Below, piece by piece: positions 43,673 to 54,500 of a stretch of 64,000 bases of DNA. The DNA is taken from NCBI GenBank assembly GCA_029718625.1, contig CM056383.1, positions 18,066,722 through 18,130,721 of the forward strand, in the 5' to 3' direction. The notes beneath the pieces were generated by a model. It ran no database searches. It worked only from the letters and a program-made list of their open reading frames with translations, and was not told the origin of the DNA. The first letter of the stretch is position 1. Each line of letters starts with the position of its first letter. The position numbers and the translations under genes were made by a program. This DNA is from Synaphobranchus kaupii (lineage: Eukaryota; Chordata; Actinopteri; Anguilliformes; Synaphobranchidae).

Positions 43673-44800
43673 CTATGGAATAATGAGGTTTACCCTTATT
43701 ATTCTTAAGTTAGGTTAAAATTAAATCAGTCTCATTTGATTATTATGGATTATAATTACTACTACTTCAATTTACCATCAAAGCACTAATAACTAATAAT
43801 TCATAAGGGTTGAAGGTATTACGTTCTAATGATTAGGTTTGACTCAGCTCTCGTGTTCATACGACATAAAAACAGACACCAGGTTTAACAAAAATAGATT
43901 TATTAAACAAGGGAAAACATGAATATTACATTCTACTAAATAGACATATTGTGCTGTGTGCGTATTGTAGCATTTGTGTGTGTATGTGTCGGTGTGTAGG
44001 CCTATGCCACGTGTGCGTTCAGGGAACAAAGGAATCACGTGGAGCAAGCTAACTGTCGCAGCACGATGGTGGTTATTGATCTCAAATCTGATGTTACTAT
44101 AAATAAGTTCACGCACTTTCACGAAATAACGTATTTATCTACAGTAAGTTGAATTGAGACCATATCACGCGAAAGTTAGTACGTGTTAGGATAGAGGGGC
44201 AAACCAGTGAGGCCTGCTCGGGTTAGATAGTACCACCTTAGCAATGAAACGGTAAGCCAGCCGGCTAGCTTGCTAACCAGCGCAACACGTTTATACAGCT
44301 ATTATCGTACCAAGTCGAGATGCAATCAAATTACCGATAAACAATTCAGACTAAAATCCTAAACTATGCCTGGGATGTTTGATCAGTCTTACTGAAGTCC
44401 GCGGTGAGTTGATTATAGCTGGCTTGTCCGTGAGGTGGATGGTGATGTAGGTCGTCTGGTTATTGCCTGCGTCTTTGTCCGTGGCTGGAACACACCTCGG
44501 TCGGAGTTGCGTTAATTCAGTTCTATGGTTAGATGCCGTAGGCAAACTAACCCGTTTGCGTCGCTCTCCCCGGCCTTTGATGCTGCTGCCGCGGTATTGC
44601 TGGTGCAATGGAGATCCACCTTTGTAGCTGTGTAGCTAGCAAAAGGGGGTAGAACTTGCAGTGCTTCCTCTTGTGCTGCTGTGTGCAGCATGGTCGAGGA
44701 AGAGAAGGAAGAGTGAAGTGAATAGGGATGGGTGTCTCGTATTTCCAAGAGACATGATTGGCTGTGGCCGTGTTTTAAATGTCTTTTGGGTTTCCTGTGA
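43661..44800 (-). repeat. Probable LTR of the minus-strand retroelement
   Basis: Its minus-strand end is taken as CCTACA at 43661, next to TTTATGGCGCC. An AATAAA poly(A) signal lies at 43904-43899 (minus). The upstream limit is not defined: no second copy is in the window for comparison. The short ORFs here have no domain. Confidence 0.4.
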
Positions 44801-44821
44801 AATTAATGGAAAAGTAGTCCG

Positions 44822-44870
44822 TTGTCCCTACGTACATACTGTCCTAACTTTTTTGGAATTGGGGTTTGTA
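44822..44870 (-). mobile_element. Teleost DNA-transposon right end
   Basis: On the minus strand it reads TACAAACCCCAATTCCAAAA then GTTAGGACAGTATGTA, the inverted partner of 34766. The matching part is about 45 bp. It may be the far end of the same element, now 10.1 kb apart, or a separate fragment. Confidence 0.7.
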
Positions 44871-45062
44871 TCTAGCCTAATTCATGGTTATCCAAAAATA
44901 CATGATAAAGTAATTGCTACATCTTACCTGCAAGCCTTAAAATGTATTATTTGTAGTGTAGAAAAACAATGTGCCTCAGTGGATTATGGGATGTTTCTTC
45001 TTGTCAAAGTATTTCTTTCAGGTTTAAAATTATTGATGTATGATATGAAGTTCAACCTTCTG

Positions 45063-45112
45063 GCAACATTGTCACAACGTTGTTGGAATGCAGAAAACGT
45101 TGTGACAATGTT
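45063..45112. repeat. Short perfect-stem inverted repeat
   Basis: AACATTGTCACAACGTT and AACGTTGTGACAATGTT form a 17-bp stem with a loop of about 15 bases. Such ACGTT/CATTGTGAC words are frequent in fish MITEs. Confidence 0.8.
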
Positions 45113-45467
45113 ATGTGTTTGCTGGGTCTCTGCCTTGTTCCTCCCTCTCAGTCTCCAGCGTTATTTGGAGCCACTGTATCATTTTTTCGAACTCCCCATC
45201 TGTGGCCTTGGCTGGTTCTTCCTGACTGCGGCGAGAGAGATTATTATACAATATTCCTCTATGACCATTACCATAACACACATGTAAATTTTATTCAAAT
45301 CAATTATGTTATTCTACGTTAAAACTATGTTGTTTTAAATCTGCAAGTGGTTAGTATAGCCAGAATAAGCTTTAGCGCATTCTGCTTCAAAGAGCAGAGC
45401 AGACGCGGTCGGAGGAGGGCATGCAGCTCCACAGCCACACAACTCATCTCGTGTTAAGAAATCATTT
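45113..45467. other. Intergenic, no feature seen
   Basis: The 208-codon ORF that crosses from 44661 into this region also crosses a transposon end and has no domain, so I do not call it. Confidence 0.4.
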
Positions 45468-46163
45468 AGGCCGTGTCTGAATCAGAGCCCTATCGACTGC
45501 GCCCTGTCTCCTGCGAACAGTGCACTGGCAGAAGTGTGCTGTTTAATGTGCACTGTTTAGCAGTCCGCAAAAAATATCCGCCATACTATTGTCCAACTGC
45601 ACTGTGGAAGTGTCGTAAGCAGGTCATACGACATCCCACCAGTGTTGCCATGTCCGCGGTTTTAAAGCTAAATTGGGATACTTTCAAAGTGCAGTCACGG
45701 GTAAAAATGAAAAGTCGCAAAGCACGCACTTATTTTAAAAAGTAAAAACATGATGATTTCTATTTAAAATACGTTGGTTTCGGTTAAAAATAGCCTATAA
45801 TTTGGGCTAGTTTTGAGTCGTCATTTGGCTGGAGAGTCTTACAAGATCTGGCAACCCTGCGCCCCCCTCTTGCGCTGCCATGTCTCGTGTTGTTTTTGTT
45901 GTATTTGAAGGAAAACGTAAGCGAAGCTGCGGCACGGCTCATTTTTTTAAAACAAAGCTTCACGCCATATTTATGTGACCAAAATGTTTGTGTACTTCTT
46001 GAAAAGTGTGCTCCCGAATGTACTCAGCGAAACCCCGGAAGTAAGTGAGTCATCCGGGTGTTTGAAGTATACTGCAATTAGAAATATTTTTGCGTACTCT
46101 ACGGCTTTCTCGCCCTATCTACTTTCCAAGGCTACTCATCAGTGTAGAAGAGTGCAGCTGATT
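45468..46163. mobile_element. MITE family A, copy 1 (right end clipped)
   Basis: Begins AGGCCGTGTCTGAATCAG. It shares about 650 bp of near-identical sequence with 58172-58823, for example CAGTGCACTGGCAGAAGTGT and CTTACAAGATCTGGCAACCC. The complete right end in copy 2 (TTTGGACACGGGCC) is the inverted complement of this left end, defining terminal inverted repeats of about 14-18 bp. It has no transposase. Confidence 0.8.
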
Positions 46164-46189
46164 GTATTGTATTGACAGAATCCGCTTCG

Positions 46190-46395
46190 TTCTCGTTCGT
46201 ATACGTGCTGGAAGTGTCATTTTGAGACTGTTTTAGCTGCCCTATAGAAGTGAATGGAGAGCGACAAATGCCCTATTCTGGATTATCACCCCAGGAGAGC
46301 ACAGAACAACAAAGAACATATTTCGCCACCATTTGGATATCATGGCCAGGTAACTACACAACCCAAAGTTCTACCAAAGTTCAGTTGTGCTTTAT
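46190..46395. mobile_element. Single arm of the TTAA foldback family
   Basis: About 200 bp matching the right arm of 2846-3520 (GAAGTGTCATTTTGAGAC, then GATTATCACCCCAGGAGAGC, then CATGGCCAGGTAACTACACA). Only one arm is present. Confidence 0.8.
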
Positions 46396-46974
46396 GCATA
46401 GGTCACGTTGGCCAATCAAAGAAAAAACTTTGGGCCATGGAAACGGTGCCGCTTTGAGAAGGCATCTGCCTTTATAGTTAGTATATAGTTCTGTGGTCCA
46501 AACAAATATTTTCGGTGCAAAAAGACGAAATATCCGGGTAAAGCCGGACGTCTGGTCAGCCGATCTGATAGTCTACTGGATATTGGAAGGTTAGCATAAA
46601 TAACGTTATGTCCAATGCCGTTAGGCTTAACCATAAACTGTAACGTCAGATAAAATGGCTTAACACGGCTTTCTTAAACAACGTTCAGATTGGAATGCAG
46701 CTGAATACATCGATGGGGTTACGTTAAGGTTATCCAAATATGTTCTAAAGTAGCAAAAACTATGTCTGCAGCTTTCTTTTAAATGTGCATCGAGCTACTA
46801 TTGGTGTAGGCTATTAGCAACAGGCATTTGTGATAGCTTGTCATTTCTACGCCACTGACTGCTACTGCGCAAACGCCACTGACTGCTACAGCGCAAACGC
46901 CAGGTTTCTCAGTAAGAAAACCAAACAAGGCTAATGGAACAAAGAACTGCTACCCTATACTTCTACGAGCTAAG
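46396..46974. other. Intergenic with a 24-bp direct repeat
   Basis: GCCACTGACTGCTACNGCGCAAAC occurs twice in tandem at about 46851-46900. Otherwise nothing recognisable. Confidence 0.5.
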
Positions 46975-48010
46975 TAACTCAGTAACAGCGTGAACGCCCG
47001 ATCTCCCCAGAGAGAAACATTTTACAGGCGAATAGAGCAGAGATCTGCGGTCCCATACCTCTACGAGCTAAGTAACTAAAGAGCCAGCAATAATAAAAGC
47101 CCTGCCTCAGTAATGAGGCGTTAGAATAGGCGAGTAGCATAAATGGTACAAACAAAACACACAGCCAACAAACCCTGCAAAATAATACGAGATAGTATAC
47201 GAGGAGGCGAAAGGAACAGAGATCTAACGTTCCAAGGCTACTCAGACTCGCAGTCACACACAAACATGTCCACAACATCGCCCAGTCTTCCCTATAGGAA
47301 GACATGTACCGAAGGACGAAACAGAACTACAGTTCCGAACAAAATCGCCAAAGCTCCATGTACGGTGACAGGTACCGAATGGAACGAACAGGACAGGCTG
47401 CACCGGACATTTACCGGCTAAAAGACTAACGCGAGATTAGTAGAAAATAAACGCCCTGCCTCTCCGTAAAGAGGAATGTAACGAGGCGACAGGAACAGAG
47501 ATCCAACGTTCCACGGCTACTTCCATAAGCTCGTAGTCACACGCAGAAAACATAAAGGGGGTAAACGCCTGTTCTCCCAGGAGAGAGAAACATTTTACAG
47601 GCGAGCCGCCTGTAAACCGCCGTCCCATACCTTTACTAGCAAAAAGACTAACACAAGCTTAGTAGAAAATACACGCCCTAGCCTCTCAGTAAAGGGGAAT
47701 GTAACAAGGCGAAAGGAACAGAGAGCTAACATTCCAAGGCTACTTTCAGAGACTCGCAGTCACATGCTAACATGTCCACAACATCGCCCGGTCTCCCTAT
47801 AGGAAGACATGTACCGAATGACGAAACAGAAATACACTTCCGAACAAAATCGCCAAAGCTGCATGTACGGAGACAGGTACCGAAGGACGAACAGGACAGG
47901 TGCACCGGACATTTACAGGCTAAAAGACTAACGCGAGCTTAATAGAAAATACATGCCCTGCCTCTCAGAATAAATAAAGCCCTACCTGTCAGTATCAGGT
48001 CTCTTAGTAA
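46975..48010. repeat. Long tandem repeat, period about 510 bp
   Basis: Phrases such as ATGTCCACAACATCGCCC (47266, 47773), TATAGGAAGACATGTACCGA and CAAAATCGCCAAAGC recur about 505-515 bp apart. Shorter internal copies of GGAACAGAGATC-TAACGTTCC and AAACATTTTACAGGCGA also repeat. At least two full units and a partial are present. No ORF is conserved between units. Confidence 0.8.
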
Positions 48011-49900
48011 GAAATTACTATACAAATACACCCACAAACAAACAAAGACTCCTCTCGCTTTCACGGAAGAAAGCAGACAGAGAGAGGAGGAAGAGACAGA
48101 AAAGGCAAAAAGGTCTAGGCAATGGAAGAAAGGAAAGACCAGAAAGCGGAGACAGAAAAGAGCCAGGGGGGAAGAGTCGTAATATATCCACAAAGGCAAG
48201 TCCCGCATTACTCCAAAAAAACACTCTGGAGCAAAAATGGTCTCCTAAAAAACCTAGATCTAATCATACTGGCTAAGCAATCAAAGGGCAAAATAATACC
48301 ACACACAAAACAGAGCAAATAATGCCAGACAATACAAATTAATATCAAAGCCCAGAACAGAGGAAAACATGGGCTTAAATAGCTCCAAGATAACCACGCA
48401 CAGGTGTGATGCTGAGAGAAGCTCCGCAATCAAGACGGGGCGGAGCAAACATCCACTAAAAGGGCAGCGCCCTCGCGTGGCTACCAAGGAAACCGACCGC
48501 AAGGGAAAAAGGGTCACAAACCATGACACATAAAACTCACTTTTGCATAATTTCCAAGTGGGAATTAATATATTTTCATCAGTATAGGGGGGGGTAGATA
48601 TCTATGGGTCCAAAACCCCTATGCAAAACATGTCATAAAACTAATAAAATTATTCATTATTGTATTATAAAGCATAGGCCTATACATTTGGTCCTTCTGA
48701 TGGCTTAAGATAAAAAACATTGATATCACAGTGTTACATACACCTAAATATGTTCCTATTCATAATGACTCCAAGGAAATTTTTACCTTAATCTACCACA
48801 TATCGGCGCACAGTAAATTTGAATGAGCAGTTGTCATGCCCTAAGAGACAAGTATAGGCTATACGCCATAGCCTATATTATGTACAATAACATGAACATA
48901 AAATAGTATTGCTGCCAAATGTTCTATCTTCAATGAACATTGGTCGCCTACATCAAAAATACATTTAACGATTGCACTACAGTATGTGAAATGCACTCAA
49001 AATGCGAAAATAACAATAGGGCTATCAAACATATTGGAAAGACAGTGCTCGAGTGGAAACACGAACGCACATATGTAGCCAGCGAGACCAACGGTATTTT
49101 AGACACAAAAATACTTACATATCGGAAAAGGGAAACTCCCCTCCGTAATGCGTATTCTGTAGAGCTTGCGTAATACTAGACTGTTAAAACGAAAACTGCC
49201 ATTAGGCTGGGCTGTAGAAAATTGTTCAAAACACCGAAAAAGACTTGACATATACCGTTGCTAAGGTTATAATGTACTCTATTGGATAAAAAATTGTTGA
49301 ACAGAATGATATACATGATATATATGATATTCTGAAATACAGAATGAACTGTAATGAATGAGACAGGCTTACAGGGCATGGGGGTATTACGCGTCGACGT
49401 TTCAGATAGTGTAATAGCGGTATAAAGTGTTGTATATTTCTCAAACCGATTGTACCAGACAATAAATGACCACTGAATTTTGAAAGGAACATCTTGATGT
49501 GTAAAACCGATGGTAGGATTGTATATTTATTTCATATTTAGTAGCATATATTGCTAGTAGAATACATGGTAGAATGAGACAGTACTTTCACAGTTTATTT
49601 TGCATTTGAGTGAGCAGGGCTTTTCACGGCTTTTCATACGATCAGGCTATTGTTGGGTTTATCAAGTTGCTATGACGTTATACTAATTTTATATAATGAA
49701 TAAATATATTTATGAACTCAAACGCTATTGTCCACTATGTCACGCATGGGTAGGTATAGACTAGGTGGGGGGTTGCTTGTTAAATGGACTTGCTACGGGG
49801 AAATAGTGACACTTAGAAACTCCGTATTCAACAGAAATCGTCACAAACCGTCTACCAATAAAGTTAAAACACAGAGTTTGTGATTTCCATTAATAGTTTG
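48011..49900. other. Intergenic, no gene seen
   Basis: AT-rich, with purine-rich sequence at 48060-48180. ORFs of 60-90 codons lack domains and conserved neighbours. Confidence 0.45.
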
Positions 49901-49938
49901 ACTGCAGTAGCAACGAATGTCTCAGTGGAGCAAAAAGG

Positions 49939-49956
49939 TCCCGCCGACGGGACCTT
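49939..49956. repeat. Perfect hairpin GGTCCCG/CGGGACC
   Basis: Seven-base stem with a four-base loop, GGTCCCGCCGACGGGACC, placed about 50 bp before the 378-bp repeat. Confidence 0.75.
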
Positions 49957-49992
49957 CTACACAAAGGAGTTCAAGTGGTGAAACAAGTTGAG

Positions 49993-50590
49993 GCACAAGG
50001 CACTCATGCCTTAGAAAAATAATGAGCACTTGCAGACGATAAAACGTGGCAGTGGTCCTTAATAGGGGAAGCCGAGGCAGATAACGTAGCAAATCACACA
50101 CACTTCTGCCTTATAAACCAATCGATGTAGCACCGCGCTCACCGATTGGAAAAGTCTTACTGGGGTGCAGCTATGGCCAGTACAGACATAAAAATCAGTC
50201 ACCAGAGCCGTAGCTCAGATCTCAATGGGGTACACACAAGCCCAGGTTCGATCTGGACAACCGAATGTCTTACTGGGGTGCCGCCGCAGCCAGTACAGAC
50301 TTAAATTCAATCAACGGAGCCGTAGCTCGTAGATTGTACAAAACCAATCCATGGCTCCCCCACATTCCATGCACAAGGTGCTCTGGCCTTAGTCAAATAA
50401 TGAGCACTCGCCGACGATAAAACGTGGTGATGGTTTTTAGTAGGGGAAGCCGAGGCAGGTAGTGTAGCGAAGCACGCACACTCTGTCTTATAAACCATCG
50501 ATGTAGCACCGCGCTAAATGATTGGGAAGCCTCACTGGTGTGCCGCCACAGCCAGTACAGACTTGGAATCAATCGCCAGAGCCGTAGCTC
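49993..50590. repeat. 378-bp tandem duplication with tRNA-like words
   Basis: The unit from GCACAAGG through TGAGCACT, GATAAAACGTGG, GGGGAAGCCGAGGCAG and GATGTAGCACCGCGCT to GCCAGTACAGAC occurs at 49996 and again about 378 bp later. A third partial copy of the GCCAGTACAGAC...GAGCCGTAGCTC segment lies between them. GCCGTAGCTCAGATC and AGGTTCGATCTGG (50205-50257) resemble Pol III A and B boxes, so the unit may derive from a tRNA-type SINE. Confidence 0.7.
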
Positions 50591-50599
50591 ACCGATGGT

Positions 50600-51013
50600 A
50601 TGGTAGCAGATCCAGCTAACTCAGTAATCATGCTTTGTGAAACAGGGCCCTGGTGTAGGAAAGATGCTAATAATTTAGTAATCCTGCTTTGTGGAATACC
50701 CCCAGGTCTGCATATAAAATCAGTTCTCATACAACCCCTCCCCCCCAGAACTGACGGAGGATGTTACAGTGATGGGAAGTGCCAATCCAATCAAAGATTT
50801 GGCTGACTGCCCAATTAGGTGACAAAATTGATGTGCTGATAGGGCTGTGCCATATCATATCGTTCACGATAATACCGGTATACATTTGTACACGAAAAAA
50901 AAGTGTCATATCATGATATTAACAATATAGCGGCGTGATGACGTGTTGAGGCATTTGCATACCCTAGCACGCATAATAGCCTACAGCGTTCTCGTCACCA
51001 GAACGATACAAGC
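50600..51013. other. Intergenic upstream of hAT relic
   Basis: Contains CATATCATATCGTTCACGAT and TCATATCATGATATTA at about 50852-50925, partly palindromic AT-rich motifs of the kind found in subterminal regions of hAT elements. No gene found. Confidence 0.4.
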
Positions 51014-51714
51014 ATGGCTGAAAGCCAGAGCAGCGCGTCAGCCTCCGACGAGGAAGTAGTAGAAGTAGCTCTAAAAGGAGAGCTACTTCAGTTGTGTGGA
51101 AGTGGTTTGGCTACAAGAGGTCAGACCTCCAACAAAGCACAATAATTAGAAAAATATGCAAGAAAATGGTTACGGCTAAAGGTGGAAACACAACAAACTT
51201 GTTTCACCACTTAAAGCAAGAACACACACGTGAGTACGAGGAGTCAGAAGTCGCGTGAGGAGGAGAGTTTAGCAGCTGGTGATGTGCGGCCCAAAAGCAG
51301 GCAAATGACGCTAACTCAGCTGAGCATAGCTGGAGCATTTGCATGTAGCACTCCATATGACAGGAAAAGCAAACGGTGGAATTAAATTCCTGAAGCGGTT
51401 ACATATTGTTTGGCTAGGGATATGATGCCAATCCAAACGGGCTTTAAGCGACTGGTTAAGAAGCTCAACCCAAGATACAACATCCCAGGTAGGAAATACT
51501 TTTCAAAGACAACCTGCGATGTATGAAGAATGCCGTGACAAGCTAGCAGCTACGCTATCGTCAGTGAAGTTTTTTGCGTCAACGGACATGTGGTCGACCC
51601 CAACTTCGGAGCCGTATATCAGCCTGACCGTGCACTATATAAACAGCGACTGGAACATACACAACTCCTGCCTTGAGACGAGTTTCTTTCCCGAGGATCA
51701 CACTAGTGGCGTCA
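51014..51714 (+). pseudogene. hAT-family (ZBED-type) transposase relic
   Basis: The start ATG at 51014 encodes MAESQSSASASDEEVVE. After a frameshift comes a BED zinc finger (SVVWKWFGYKRSD, CKKMVTAKGGNTTNLFHHLK), in which the first Cys of the CX2C pair is Arg. A TGA ends that frame near 51258. A later frame (51519-51714) has FASTDMWSTPTSEPYISLTVHYI, the hAT catalytic block with its first Asp. The copy is cut at about 51703 by another element. hAT transposases cut and paste DNA; this one is inactive. Confidence 0.8.
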
Positions 51715-52080
51715 CTAGACCCCATTTACTGGGGCACGTGCCCCAGTAAAGCTTTGCTGTGCCCCAGTAAAATGATTAAGAAAAATATAATCTCTCGACA
51801 GATTATGCATTAATATACAAAAAAAAATCCAGGTTTAAAAATTCGTCCAAATTTTTTTTTATCGATCGATTACGAGATTGAGTCAAATATAGATAGATCC
51901 ATTTGCGTTCTGCTCTTGACTGGTATTGTATACATCAGCTGATTAGGACCGCACGCACGGCATGGAGTGTGACTAGCGCAACAGCAGCGCACCACTCCTC
52001 CCCCCTCCCTCAATTCAGGCTTGCCGCCATCCAGCAGTAACAAGGACGAGTGGGAGAAAAATGGAGTGAGCAACGTTAGA
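51703..52080 (+). mobile_element. Second hAT-like terminus inserted in the first
   Basis: CACTAGTGGCGTCACTAG interrupts the transposase frame. A perfect 26-bp palindrome centred on GGGGCACGTGCCCC follows at 51725-51750. Similar GGGGCA/TGCCCC hairpins lie next to hAT-type ends at about 27055 and 63775. The right boundary is not defined. Confidence 0.5.
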
Positions 52081-52480
52081 AGAAGGCAGGTTAGTTGAAA
52101 TCCAACATATTGTTAGTTAGTTATTAGTTATAGTAAGTTATGAAGAACGAGGATTTAGGAGGTTAAAGTTAAAGCAAATAACGTTATCTAGCTGAATTGT
52201 CTACAGCTAAATTAAGCTAACCTTAGCTAACGTTAGTTAAGATAGCTAATGTTAGCTAGCTAGCTAGCTAAATTGTCAGTTAGCTACTACTGGCATTGGC
52301 AGTTTGCAACAACTTAGCTGCGACGGCGACTCTTAATACTGTAATAAGTATTAAAACACAAAGACCAACACACCTTGGGTCACCTAGCCCAACTAGCTGT
52401 GTTCTGTGCATTTAATACAGCTAGATACTCACTAGCTAGTCTCTTATTAGTATGCTAAATGTTACTATTAATTGATTTTA
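52081..52480. repeat. GCTA-rich spacer
   Basis: Multiple (GCTA)n and TTAGCTAACGTTAG stretches, for example 52244-52270. Typical simple sequence of teleost genomes. Confidence 0.7.
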
Positions 52481-52485
52481 GCAAG

Positions 52486-52709
52486 CTACATAGCCTGTTG
52501 GCTATTACTGTGTATCTTATAGCCATCCACAAGCGATGCCAGTTTTAGATACCCAGAAGGGTGCTGAAGCTCACGTTCCACAGGGAGGGTCTCCTGCACG
52601 GTGGGGCAGCCAGGGGTAGGAGTGGGGGATGGAGGTTTCCGGAGGTCAGCTAGTTCACGAATGACATAAGCGACGCTGGAAGCAAGATGATTACAGCTTT
52701 CAAACGCCA
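52486..52709 (-). other. Possible downstream exon of the coiled-coil gene
   Basis: On the minus strand an acceptor-like CCAATGTACAG precedes 52709 and an open frame runs to TAG at about 52486. The peptide begins with a helix (VAYVIRELADLRK), then a Pro/Thr linker. I could not find a donor that joins it in frame to 52890-52959, so the link is speculative. It could also be a separate remnant. Confidence 0.25.
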
Positions 52710-52889
52710 CTGTACATTGGAATATCAGCCATTTAGGGCAGATTTTGCCAGTTCGAATAGCAGCTAGTTAACACAAAGAAAATGATAGCAGTAATCCACA
52801 TGTCCGCACCCACCATGATAGCCAATGGCAAAGAGCATTTTGGTGAGCATTTTTCATTGTCTAATCAATCAACCCTTGTACATTATTAC

Positions 52890-53580
52890 CTACCCCTCAG
52901 GGCGATTGTCAATAAGATGCTCCATCACACATTGCTGGGACTCCGCCTGTTTGATCTTCCTGCAAAGCGGTGAGACCACATGGCTTCAGCCTTTGCCTCC
53001 ACAGCTTCAACCTTACCCTGCACAGCTTCAGCCATTACATGCAAGCCTCTGCCTGCAAATCGGCCTTTCCTGCACAGCTCTTCTTCAATATGATATAATC
53101 ATCAATATAATTTGTAAAGTATACAAAGCCCAACAGCCACCATACTTACCGCTGCAGAACAGTCTCCAGCATCCTGCACAGCTCTGCTACATCCTCCAGC
53201 TCTTTGTCCTTGGCCTGGCAGAGCTGCGTCATGGCCTCCAGCTTCTTTGCACTCACATCCAACCTCTCTTCTCCCAACTGCCTCTCCGCCGCCAGGTTTT
53301 CGGCTGTGGCATTGTACACCTTGAATATCTCCACCAGTTGTCCCTCTTTAGCCTGGCAGAGCTGTGACATGTCCTCCAGCTCCTTCTCCTTGTTCCAAAG
53401 GAGCTGGGTCACGGTCTCCAGATGTTCTAACTTCTCTTGTCCAAGTTGTCTCTCGGCCACCAGGTTGTTCATTGTGGCCTGAAGTTTTTCTTCCTTTGCC
53501 TGGCATCGGGAGCAAGTCTGCTCGATCATCGCGAGTCCCGTTTCCATTTTTGCAGATTGGTAACGGGACTTGTAACGGGA
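52890..53580 (-). CDS. Coiled-coil protein, two spliced exons
   Basis: Minus strand. The exon at 53580-53150 ends at CTGCAGCG with donor GTAAGT (53149-53144). The next exon starts at 52959 after TTTGCAG and ends at TAG 52892-52890. The join restores an Arg codon and stays open (RKIKQAESQQ...NRPEG). From the ATG at 53547 (AAAATGG context) the product is 155 residues. Almost all is helical, with three C-x-A-K blocks (CQAKE at 15 and 64, CQAKD at 110) and two AERQLG repeats (31, 87), i.e. an internal duplication. A T-rich tract and AG at 53581 also allow this to be an internal exon of a longer gene. The family is unknown and cytoplasmic location is likely (no signal or membrane segment). Confidence 0.55.
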
Positions 53581-53630
53581 CTTGTAAAAAGAAAAAAAAG
53601 TAATCGGATGAAATCCGGGAAACAACACTC
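53581..53630. other. Pyrimidine tract and 15-bp direct repeat at gene start
   Basis: On the minus strand TTTTTTTTCTTTTTACAAG is a strong acceptor candidate. It is followed by two tandem copies of TCCCGTTACAAG/TCCCGTTACCAA. Confidence 0.5.
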
Positions 53631-54500
53631 AATGCACTATCCTCCAAAATATTTCTTACTTACAGTTTCAGAATAGGCTGAAACGAATGTGCTATGATCG
53701 TTATATAACGGTTATGAAATCTTCTGGTTTGTAAAAATGAAGCTCCGATTAGTTCAACAAGACCGGTATTTATATAAAAAAGAACGGTCAGTATTCCAGT
53801 CCATTGTGACGTAGTGCAGTAAAAAGCTGCATGCAGTAATATATTGCACTCATCTGATACTAAGTAATAATTGTAGTCCATTGTGTCATAGAATAATGCA
53901 GCAAAAAGCTGCATGCAGTAACATATTGGACAAGAAGCTAGTACATGGAATGATCGCCAGTAGTGCAAAATCCCCCAAAATTTACATTTCTTAGTTTCAG
54001 AATAGGCCAAAATGAATTATCAAGTTAAAAGTTATGAAATTTGGTTTGTAAAAAAAATTGCGTAGTTCATCAACACAATCTAGCAGTATAGTATCCCAGT
54101 CCATTGTGACGTGTTCAGTGTAAAAAGAAAGCTGCATGCAGCATACTGGACTAAGGTTATTATCTGATGAAATCCATCACTGCATGGAAATATCCAGAAA
54201 TATAGGCTACATTTGTTAGGTACTTACACGTTCCAGAATAAGCAGAAATGAATATGCTAGATAAATTATGAAATCCACTGGTTTGTAAAAAACGAACCTC
54301 CGCATAGTTGAGTTCAACATGATCTAACCGATTGTGGAAGACCTGTATTTATAAAAAAGAACGGTCAGTATGCCAGTCAATTGTGACGTAAATAGTGTAA
54401 GTTCAGTGATGTTATGGGCTACTTTTCACAAAAAGCTGCATGCAGTAGCAAATTGGACATAGCTTGCAGCTAATAGCAAGTCCCCAGGAAGAAGATGGAT
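53631..54500. repeat. Degenerate tandem repeat, three units of about 250-350 bp
   Basis: Each unit contains TTTCAGAATAGGCTGAAACG or a variant, then GAAATC-TACTGGTTTGTAAAAA, ACGGTCAGTATTCCAGTC-ATTGTGACGTA, and AAAAGCTGCATGCAGTA. Unit starts are near 53660, 53994 and 54230. The first 130 bp also occur alone at 5562-5695. Confidence 0.75.

Noticed and set aside
44661..45287. 208-codon ORF on the + strand
   Set aside because: It reads through a DNA-transposon terminus and a hairpin repeat and has no recognisable domain.
52486..52710. 74-codon frame read as a stand-alone gene
   Set aside because: It begins with GTG rather than ATG and no in-frame splice to the coiled-coil exons was found; kept only as a low-confidence exon candidate.
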